7,682 nucleotides of DNA from Deltaproteobacteria bacterium (GTDB taxonomy: Bacteria; Desulfobacterota; GWC2-55-46; DRQE01), in assembly GCA_030631875.1 (NCBI GenBank), contig DAOVKH010000079.1, positions 1 to 7,682 of the forward strand. The letters run 5' to 3'. This document shows positions 1 through 5,764 of this stretch, piece by piece. The notes beneath the pieces were generated by a model that made no database searches, was not told the origin of the DNA, and saw only the letters and a list, made by a program, of their open reading frames with translations. The position numbers were made by a program, and so were the translations under genes. The number at the start of each line of letters is the position of its first letter. The first letter of the stretch is position 1.

Positions 1-2
1 AA

Positions 3-1085
3 GACGGTCTCTTTACACTAAAGAGCGAAGCTACAAAAGACGATGCCCCGCGCTTCATGCTAACGACCGAGGTCAGCAACATCTACAAGCTCGGCGATAA
101 GACCCGTAAGGTTCACAGCCTCATATTCGCACCATCTATTAAAGCCGCAAAGAAGATAAAGACAGAACTCGGCCGTCGCGGCAACATCCTCTCCGATGGT
201 CGTCCTATATTCGGCTTCACCACAAAAGAACTCCTACAGATAGTGCTCGACGCGGACGCAAACGCAATGCTCATCCCTGCGCACGCATGGACACCGTGGT
301 TCTCTATATTCGGAAGCAAATCCGGCTTCGACACTATAGAAGAGTGCTTCGGTGAATTATCTAAGAACATCTACGCGATAGAGACGGGGCTTTCGAGCGA
401 CCCTCAGATGAACCATCGTATATCAATGCTCGATAAGATCACACTCATATCAAATTCAGACGCGCACTCGCCATCGAAGCTCGGACGTGAGGCAAATGTA
501 TTTGAGACCGAGCTTAGCTACTTGGCCATCACCTCCGCCATAAAAGATGGCGATAAGAAGAACTTTCTCTACACAGTAGAGTTCTTCCCTGAAGAGGGCA
601 AGTACCACCACGACGGCCACCGAGCCTGCGGAGTTTTGCTTAAACCAAATGAAACTCGCTCGCACGGCGGCAAGTGCCCTGTATGCGCGCGTCCGGTAAC
701 GGTCGGAGTCCTTAACCGCATAGACGAACTTGCCGACAGAGACTGTGGCGTTACGGTGAAGAACGCGATACCATCTAAGGCACTCATACCGCTCGAAGAG
801 ATAATCGCCGAGTCTATGGGCCGAGGCGTAAAGACCAAAGGTGTCGCGACCAAGTACATGGAGATTACAGATAAGGCGACCGAGTTCGACGTGTTGATGG
901 CATTACCCAAAGACGCATTGGTTGAGATAATGGACGAGCGCATCGCAGAGGGTATTATGATGGTGCGCTCGGGAGACGTAAAGATAAGCCCCGGCTTTGA
1001 CGGAGAGTTCGGCAAGATAAAGCTCTTTGAAGAGGTCTCACTACCGAAGCCAAAAGGACGACGCCAGATGGGGCTCCTGAAATGA
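3..1085 (+). CDS. Endonuclease Q-like PHP-domain DNA repair nuclease (5' end cut by window edge)
   Basis: The reading frame is open to the left edge, and residues before the Met at base 57 read DGLFTLKSEATKDDAPRF, which fits this family, so that Met is internal. Numbering from it, visible features are PHP metal-site residues in LIPAHAWTPW (His76) and NSDAH (Asp135, His137). A zinc-binding segment follows with Cys191, Cys207 and Cys210 and nearby histidines (184, 185, 188), then the motif VLNRIDELADRD. This order, a PHP fold and then a small zinc site, is that of EndoQ (TIGR00375-type) proteins. In archaea and some bacteria they cleave DNA 5' of deaminated bases such as uracil and hypoxanthine. 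About 360 residues are present; relatives have about 390-420, so the first PHP metal motif lies outside the window. The stop overlaps the next gene's start (ATGA), implying translational coupling. Family assignment is firm; substrate is inferred. Confidence 0.85.
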   Translation, partial: DGLFTLKSEATKDDAPRFMLTTEVSNIYKLGDKTRKVHSLIFAPSIKAAKKIKTELGRRGNILSDGRPIFGFTTKELLQIVLDADANAMLIPAHAWTPWFSIFGSKSGFDTIEECFGELSKNIYAIETGLSSDPQMNHRISMLDKITLISNSDAHSPSKLGREANVFETELSYLAITSAIKDGDKKNFLYTVEFFPEEGKYHHDGHRACGVLLKPNETRSHGGKCPVCARPVTVGVLNRIDELADRDCGVTVKNAIPSKALIPLEEIIAESMGRGVKTKGVATKYMEITDKATEFDVLMALPKDALVEIMDERIAEGIMMVRSGDVKISPGFDGEFGKIKLFEEVSLPKPKGRRQMGLLK

Positions 1086-2608
1086 AGACAGAAAAAGAGA
1101 TTAAAAAACAACCCGCCATCCAAAGAACGCCTAAGAGACCTCTTAAGAGGAATACTCCCTCTGAAGAAGAAGGTAAAAAGAATTACTTTAGTGCCCACCC
1201 TGAGCTTGCCTTCATACTTAAGTCCTTCGTACTCATAGCCGTGATACTTATAGTCAAACCTTTTGTCAGCGGCTCTCTTGGCCTCTTTCTCATCCTTTTA
1301 TTTCCGCTATTCTTCGTTCTCTATATGCGCTTTAAGGCCATGAGCACGGGCAAGAGCACCCTTAAACTCATAGCGCAGAATATCACCATAATGCCGGTCT
1401 TCTATACGGAAAAAGATAACCGCTGGGCCGACGTCCCCCTGGTTACCTACTCCATCATAACCATTAACGTATTAGTATTCTTCGTAATACAGACAAACCC
1501 TGCCGTTAATAGCGACTTTATATTTGACAACCTGCTCTTCCTGCCAAGGGATATGAACCTCTGGAACGTACCGGTGGGTGCCGTAACGTCGATATTCCTC
1601 CACGGCGATATCTACCACCTATTCGGCAATATGATATTCTTATGGGCCGTCGGAACCGTCGTAGAAAAACGTATCGGCGGAACGAAATTCTTAATCTTCT
1701 ACATGGTGACGGGGCTCTTGGCGGGAACAACATTTATCATGACCTATTACCTCTCTACCGGAGAGGCCGGCCACGCCCTTGGCGCATCTGGTGCGATATC
1801 GGGGATAATGGGCGTATACGCAATACGTTGCTACTTTAAGAGCATGGTCTTTCCGCTTCCCATACTCGGCATATTCTCGCTGATACTTCCCATAAGCCTT
1901 AAGGTACGCCTAAATTCGCTCGTAATCCTCGGAACATTTTTCATGCTCGACCTCGGCAGAGGACTATCGCAATTGAGCGGAACGAGCGGCGGCCGGGTAG
2001 CGCACTGGGCACATATCGGAGGCATGGGCTTTGGAATACTCTTAGCCTTAAGGGCAGGACTTGAAAAGAGTGCGGTAGAAGAACGCCACTTAGATATAGG
2101 CGCAAAGGCCGTGGATAAAGGTACGGACGTCCAAAAAGGTGAAGAATCTCTAAGGTTCGCCCTTGAAAAAGATCCCGACAATGTAGAGGCACTCGTAAAC
2201 CTCGCCCGCATAGAGACGCGGCACCGCTCAACAGATAAAGGGCAAACGCTCTACAGCCGAGCCATAGAGCTTATGGTCAAGCACGCCCCAAAGGACGCGG
2301 CACGCCTCTACGGCGAGTACTACGGCAAGTACCTAACGGGCATCGCCCCGGCACCTCAATACCGTATCGCAGGCATACTGTACCGCATGGGAGAGTACGA
2401 CCTCTCATCGAGAAGCCTTGAATTATTAGTGCGCGCCACCGATACGCCGGCCAATATTCGCGAGCAGGCCACCTACCAATGCGCCGTGGTGCTGGATGCA
2501 ATGGGTCTTGAAGAGGCCTCGACAAATTACTACAGAACCTTCATAGAGAAGTACCCGGCTTCGCAGATGGCCGATAAGGTGCGTGGAATACTCCAAGGCA
2601 AAGTATAG
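1082..2608 (+). CDS. Rhomboid-family intramembrane serine protease with C-terminal TPR-like domain
   Basis: This is a predicted membrane protease of 508 residues. A basic cytoplasmic tail (1-40) precedes two extra hydrophobic segments (about 42-60 and 63-83). The rhomboid core begins near residue 120. It has the His-rich motif with His174, His179 and Asn183 (HGDIYHLFGN), the nucleophile Ser236 in GASG, and the general-base His311 in WAHIGG, so the catalytic Ser-His pair is complete. Residues about 345-508 are soluble and built of helical pairs resembling TPR repeats (for example EESLRFALEKDPDNVEALVN), probably a protein-binding module. At over 500 residues it is much longer than a minimal rhomboid of about 200-280. 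The ATG shares bases with the previous stop codon (ATGA), and there is only a weak purine run upstream, so translation is probably coupled to the EndoQ-like gene. The protease substrate is unknown. Confidence 0.92.
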   Translation: MKTEKEIKKQPAIQRTPKRPLKRNTPSEEEGKKNYFSAHPELAFILKSFVLIAVILIVKPFVSGSLGLFLILLFPLFFVLYMRFKAMSTGKSTLKLIAQNITIMPVFYTEKDNRWADVPLVTYSIITINVLVFFVIQTNPAVNSDFIFDNLLFLPRDMNLWNVPVGAVTSIFLHGDIYHLFGNMIFLWAVGTVVEKRIGGTKFLIFYMVTGLLAGTTFIMTYYLSTGEAGHALGASGAISGIMGVYAIRCYFKSMVFPLPILGIFSLILPISLKVRLNSLVILGTFFMLDLGRGLSQLSGTSGGRVAHWAHIGGMGFGILLALRAGLEKSAVEERHLDIGAKAVDKGTDVQKGEESLRFALEKDPDNVEALVNLARIETRHRSTDKGQTLYSRAIELMVKHAPKDAARLYGEYYGKYLTGIAPAPQYRIAGILYRMGEYDLSSRSLELLVRATDTPANIREQATYQCAVVLDAMGLEEASTNYYRTFIEKYPASQMADKVRGILQGKV

Positions 2609-2615
2609 AATAAAG

Positions 2616-2644
2616 TGGAAAAAAAGAGCAATCTTACATATAAT
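2616..2644 (+). promoter_or_regulatory. Candidate sigma-70 promoter before the TRASH/YHS gene
   Basis: A perfect -10 hexamer TATAAT lies at 2639-2644. Exactly 17 bases upstream is TGGAAA (2616-2621), which matches TTGACA at 4 of 6 positions. The expected transcription start, about 7 bases after the -10, falls at or next to the ATG at 2651, so a transcript from here would be essentially leaderless. No Shine-Dalgarno sequence precedes that ATG, which is consistent. The stretch is A/T-rich by chance-prone composition, so this remains tentative. Confidence 0.3.
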
Positions 2645-2650
2645 ATAAAG

Positions 2651-3073
2651 ATGAAGAGTGCGCAGACAAATAAGACCACCAACATAACCTTAAGCTTTTT
2701 AGTGGTTCTTCTAATCGCACTTCTGACGATTCCGACCATAACGGTTGCCGAAGGAATCCCCGACATAAGCCCCGACATACGAATGGAGAAAGACTCAAGC
2801 CTCATCTGCATGGTAACGAACCGCTTTATGGGTTCTGAGCAATTACCGGTGGACTTCGACGGCAAGACCTACTATGGATGTTGCGGCGGATGCGTAAATA
2901 AGATTATAAAGAGCGAAGCCGTCCGCACGGGGAAAGACCCTGTGAGCGGAGCTTCGGTCGATAAAGCAACTGCCGTCATAGGTATCGAAAAGGGCGGAGC
3001 CGTACTTTACTTCGAGAGCGAAGAGACCTTCGACGAATACTCAAATAAGGGCGCGGAGGCCTTGGTCGAGTAA
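2651..3073 (+). CDS. Exported TRASH/YHS-like metal-binding protein
   Basis: This is a 140-residue protein with an N-terminal signal peptide: a short basic stretch, a hydrophobic core (about 13-30), and likely cleavage after TVA at residue 33. The mature part has two related segments. The first (about 52-85) carries Cys53 in CMVTNRFMG and Cys77, Cys78 and Cys81 in YYGCCGGC, the pattern of TRASH/YHS domains that bind transition metals. The second (about 96-131) reads like another YHS unit, starting DPVSG and ending LYFESEETFDEY, but with every cysteine replaced. It probably binds a metal in the periplasm or at the membrane; which metal cannot be told. An in-frame GTG at 2615 would add 12 residues and make the signal n-region unusually long. 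I prefer the ATG because it gives a normal signal peptide; neither start has a good ribosome binding site. It lies 42 bases after the rhomboid gene. Confidence 0.78.
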   Translation: MKSAQTNKTTNITLSFLVVLLIALLTIPTITVAEGIPDISPDIRMEKDSSLICMVTNRFMGSEQLPVDFDGKTYYGCCGGCVNKIIKSEAVRTGKDPVSGASVDKATAVIGIEKGGAVLYFESEETFDEYSNKGAEALVE

Positions 3074-3105
3074 TTCACACGACCCCTCTCCTATCGGCTT
3101 ATAAT
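3074..3105 (+). promoter_or_regulatory. Weak candidate promoter in the gap before the universal stress protein gene
   Basis: The 106-base gap 3074-3179 is the only sizeable space in the plus-strand block, so it is the natural place for a promoter. It holds a perfect TATAAT (3100-3105) and, upstream, TTCACA (3074-3079), which is 5 of 6 to the -35 consensus. Their 20-base spacing is longer than the usual 16-18, so this pairing is doubtful. A second A/T-rich patch (3153-3169, including TAGAAT) could serve instead and would put the start close to the ATG at 3180. No terminator hairpin is visible in the gap. Confidence 0.2.
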
Positions 3106-3179
3106 GCTCTTTCATCTGCCGCCCCATCCAACAAAACCCTTTCAAGAACTACGATAATAATATAGAATACCTACTTACC

Positions 3180-4361
3180 ATGTATACCAAGATTCTCATA
3201 CCAGTTGACAACTCCGAGGACTCTACGGCGGCCGTAAAGTTTGCCGTTGAGTTGGCCTCCGATATAAAGGAAAGCCCTACCCTCTCGGCTCTTCACGTAT
3301 ATGCCGCACGCCTACATAACGAACGTTTCATGGAGATGGAGGCAACCCTCCCTGAACGATTCCAAGACGAAGCCCTATTAAAAGAACAGCGCAAAAAACA
3401 CGACACCCTCATAACCGACGGTCTGCGCCTTATATCAGATTCCTACATGAATGAGTTTATAGAGCTATGCGAAGGCAAAACCGTAAAGCACAACGCCCTG
3501 CACCGTGAGGGCAAGAACTACACCGAGATAATAAGCGAGATGAAGGAGGGCGGATACGACCTTACCATCATGGGTGCGCTCGGCTTAGGGCGAGTCGAGT
3601 CGAGCCGTATAGGCGGCGTAACGGAACGAGTGGTGCGACGCGCCACGAGCGACCTCCTCATAACGAGAGCTGCAGCGCAAGACAATGGCAACCTCCTCGT
3701 ATGCGTAGACGGAAGCCCCGCCTCCTTCGACGCACTCAGAAAGGCCGTCGCCTTCGCGCGCATACTTAAAGCTCCGATAGAGATTGTAAGCGCCTTTGAT
3801 CCCGACTACCACCGAGTCGCCTTCAAGAGCATCTCTACGGTACTCACCTCCAAGGACGAATCCATATTTAACTTTAAGGAACAAGAGAGCCTCCATGACG
3901 AGATAATAGATAAGAACTTAGCCGCCCTCTATCAAGGGCACTTAGATAGAGCCGAAGAGTACGCAAAGGCAGAAGGCATTACAGTAACCTCAACGCTCCT
4001 CTCCGGCAAACCATTTGACGAGATACTGCGCTTTGCAGAGCAAACTCTGCCGAAGATAATCTTCATGGGACGCACGGGCGTACACGCAACGGACGACCTT
4101 GATATAGGCACGAACACAGAGAACGTATTGCGCGAAACCACGACCAACCTATACCTCGCATCCGGCAGCTTCGCCCTGCCTGCAAAGAAGACGACCGACA
4201 AACTTAATTGGACGACCGAGGGCGAAGAAATGCTAAAACGCATACCTATATTTGCTCGTGCCATGGCAAAAAAGATGATAGAAGAGACGGCCAAGCGAGA
4301 AGGGCTAACAGAAGTAACGGCCGAGTTCATGCAACGCGTGCGTAAAGATAGCGGAATGTAG
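3180..4361 (+). CDS. Tandem universal stress protein with C-terminal PCP_red-like domain
   Basis: This is a 393-residue soluble protein. The first UspA domain (about 1-165) opens with the typical KILIPVDNSEDS. It carries a nucleotide loop GALGLG (132-137), but the usual following Gly-Ser is replaced by a GGVT stretch (145-148). The second domain (about 170-330) opens with NLLVCVDGSPAS and has GRTGVH (297-302) with Gly310-Thr311 downstream, close to the ATP-binding pattern GxxGxx...G(S/T). Residues 344-390 form a separate tail beginning WTTEGEEMLKRIPIF, which resembles the PCP_red domain of protochlorophyllide reductase subunit B and matches the tail of the next gene at 19 of 47 positions without gaps. 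USPs bind ATP or other small ligands and act as sensors or regulators; this one probably modulates the adjacent radical SAM enzyme (inference). No Shine-Dalgarno sequence precedes the ATG. The next gene begins 6 bases after the stop. Confidence 0.9.
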   Translation: MYTKILIPVDNSEDSTAAVKFAVELASDIKESPTLSALHVYAARLHNERFMEMEATLPERFQDEALLKEQRKKHDTLITDGLRLISDSYMNEFIELCEGKTVKHNALHREGKNYTEIISEMKEGGYDLTIMGALGLGRVESSRIGGVTERVVRRATSDLLITRAAAQDNGNLLVCVDGSPASFDALRKAVAFARILKAPIEIVSAFDPDYHRVAFKSISTVLTSKDESIFNFKEQESLHDEIIDKNLAALYQGHLDRAEEYAKAEGITVTSTLLSGKPFDEILRFAEQTLPKIIFMGRTGVHATDDLDIGTNTENVLRETTTNLYLASGSFALPAKKTTDKLNWTTEGEEMLKRIPIFARAMAKKMIEETAKREGLTEVTAEFMQRVRKDSGM

Positions 4362-4367
4362 ACCACC

Positions 4368-5591
4368 ATGACCACTACCGCCACAGATACAATTAATCCG
4401 TACCTCATATCTTGGAACCTGACGAAGAGATGCAACTTGAAGTGCAAGCACTGCTACTTAGATGCCAAAGAACTCTCTGATGGCAAGGGCGACATATCGA
4501 CCGATGAAGCACTTAAGATAGTAGACGAACTCGCAGCAATCTCGCCCGGAGCGATGCTTATCCTCACCGGCGGCGAGCCACTCCTTCGCGACGATATATT
4601 CGAGATATCACAGTACGCAAAAGAACGAGCCATGACGGTAGTCCTCGGAACGAACGGTACGCTCATAGACGACGAACTTATAAGAAAGATCAAAGACTCA
4701 GATATCTCAGGCGTTGGCATAAGCCTCGACTCCGTCTCGGCCGACTACCACGATAAACTACGCGGCGTAGACGGAGCATGGGCAAAGACCATCGCCTCGG
4801 CAAAATTATTGAATGACGCTCAATTAGACTTTCAAATACATCTTACCGTAACAAAAGATAATCGCCTTGAACTCGCCGAGATGGCCCGACTCGCAGAAGA
4901 GCTTAACGCCAAATCCCTGAACATCTTCTTCCTCGTCTGCACAGGCAGAGGCGAAGAGATGACAGACTTAAGCCCTGAAGAGTATGAAGAAGCATTGACG
5001 ACAATCGACCGACTCGCAGTAGAGTACGAAGGACGCCTAATGGTCAGAGCACGCTGTGCGCCACACATAAAAAGGATAACGGCAAGCGAGAGTGCCTATG
5101 CGAATATAACCTCAGGGTGTATAGCCGGGCGCGGCTATATTCGCATATCCCCGGAAGGCCAAGTAACGCCTTGCCCATACGTCCCGCCGACTGAAGATAC
5201 GCCGAGCATACTCAATACAAGGCTCGATAAGATATTCGAGGCAGATATATTTAAAAGCTTCGCAAAGCCCAATTACGGCGGCAAGTGCGGAGAGTGTGAA
5301 TTCATGGAGACCTGCGGCGGATGCCGCGCGCGCGCGCTTGCTACATCGGGAGATGTAATGGGCGAAGACCCGTGGTGCGCTCACACGCCAAGTAAAGATA
5401 GCCCGGAGAACTCCGTTGAGATAGTATGGAATAGCCTCGCCAAAGAACGCCTTAAGAAGATACCCATATTCCTTAGAACAATGGTGAAGGCAGGCGTTGA
5501 GGCATACGCAAAGAAAAAAGATATAAAGGAAATCACACCGGAAATTATGGCGACTCTCAGAGAGAGGTTTAAGGGAGGTCGTCCTAATTGA
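4368..5591 (+). CDS. Radical SAM/SPASM enzyme (AhbC/AhbD/NirJ-like) with C-terminal PCP_red-like domain
   Basis: This is a 407-residue cytosolic iron-sulfur enzyme. The radical SAM cluster motif CNLKCKHC gives Cys22, Cys26 and Cys29; the SAM-binding TGGEP is at 67-71. A SPASM region for auxiliary clusters has Cys251-x12-Gly264-x4-Cys269, then Cys307-x2-Cys310-x5-Cys316-x2-Cys319 and Cys337; Cys191 and Cys230 are additional cysteines that may be ligands. The phrases FFLVCTGRG and CGGCRARA resemble radical SAM enzymes of alternative heme and heme d1 synthesis (AhbC, AhbD, NirJ), which modify porphyrin side chains. Peptide-maturing SPASM enzymes share the same architecture, so the substrate is open. 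Residues 354-400 are a PCP_red-like tail homologous to that of the preceding stress protein. The two genes are 6 bases apart, and the stop codon overlaps the next gene's TTG start. The start has only a weak purine run upstream (GCGGAA). Confidence 0.88.
   Translation: MTTTATDTINPYLISWNLTKRCNLKCKHCYLDAKELSDGKGDISTDEALKIVDELAAISPGAMLILTGGEPLLRDDIFEISQYAKERAMTVVLGTNGTLIDDELIRKIKDSDISGVGISLDSVSADYHDKLRGVDGAWAKTIASAKLLNDAQLDFQIHLTVTKDNRLELAEMARLAEELNAKSLNIFFLVCTGRGEEMTDLSPEEYEEALTTIDRLAVEYEGRLMVRARCAPHIKRITASESAYANITSGCIAGRGYIRISPEGQVTPCPYVPPTEDTPSILNTRLDKIFEADIFKSFAKPNYGGKCGECEFMETCGGCRARALATSGDVMGEDPWCAHTPSKDSPENSVEIVWNSLAKERLKKIPIFLRTMVKAGVEAYAKKKDIKEITPEIMATLRERFKGGRPN
5571..5579 (+). promoter_or_regulatory. 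Strong Shine-Dalgarno sequence for the 57-residue membrane protein
   Basis: AAGGGAGGT lies inside the last codons of the radical SAM gene, with its GGAGG core (5574-5578) 9 bases before the TTG at 5588. It is by far the best ribosome binding site on the plus strand here and decides in favour of a TTG start for the small gene. Confidence 0.75.
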
Positions 5592-5761
5592 AGGGGGCTA
5601 AGGTTGGGGCAATAGAGTTCTTCGGCGCGGTACTCGTGATACTCGCCGTACTAAACATGATGCTCATACTAAGAGGCGGGCTTAACGCAGATCCGCTCAA
5701 CTATATATACCTCGGCGTCGGCATACTACTCATAACCATCGGAGTCGTAAAGAGACGCTAA
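5588..5761 (+). CDS. Small two-helix membrane protein, unknown function (TTG start)
   Basis: This is a 57-residue protein starting at TTG, whose last two bases are shared with the TGA of the radical SAM gene (4-base TTGA overlap). A strong Shine-Dalgarno sequence sits 9 bases upstream. The N-terminus is lysine-containing (MKGAKVGAIEFF). Two hydrophobic helices follow, about residues 8-28 and 38-53, separated by a short loop RGGLNADPLN, and the end is basic (VVKRR). This suggests both ends face the cytoplasm by the positive-inside rule. I recognise no family. Its codon use matches its neighbours (6 of 7 isoleucines are ATA), which supports real coding. The coupling suggests it works with the radical SAM enzyme and stress protein, perhaps as a membrane anchor; that is inference. 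Confidence 0.72.
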   Translation: MKGAKVGAIEFFGAVLVILAVLNMMLILRGGLNADPLNYIYLGVGILLITIGVVKRR

Positions 5762-5764
5762 GTC

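Noticed and set aside
569..1198. A long open frame on the minus strand opposite the EndoQ-like and rhomboid genes.
   Set aside because: It lies antisense to clearly recognised coding sequence, and its translation is low-complexity (serine, arginine and proline rich) with no recognisable domain.
2615..2650. A GTG start for the metal-binding protein, adding 12 residues.
   Set aside because: It gives an overlong signal-peptide n-region, has no good ribosome binding site, and would lie upstream of the predicted transcript start; it cannot be fully excluded.
3074..3179. A riboswitch, small RNA or terminator in the largest gap.
   Set aside because: No stable hairpin, T-tract or conserved aptamer-like motif could be seen; only promoter-like A/T patches are present.
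5325..5337. A 13-base alternating CG run that could form Z-DNA or slip.
   Set aside because: It encodes the Arg-Ala-Arg-Ala part of the conserved CGGCRARA motif of the radical SAM enzyme, so coding constraint explains it.
4209..5567. Protochlorophyllide reductase or bacteriochlorophyll synthesis genes, suggested by the PCP_red-like tails.
   Set aside because: Only the small C-terminal module is shared; the catalytic parts are a universal stress protein and a radical SAM enzyme, and no nitrogenase-like subunits are present.
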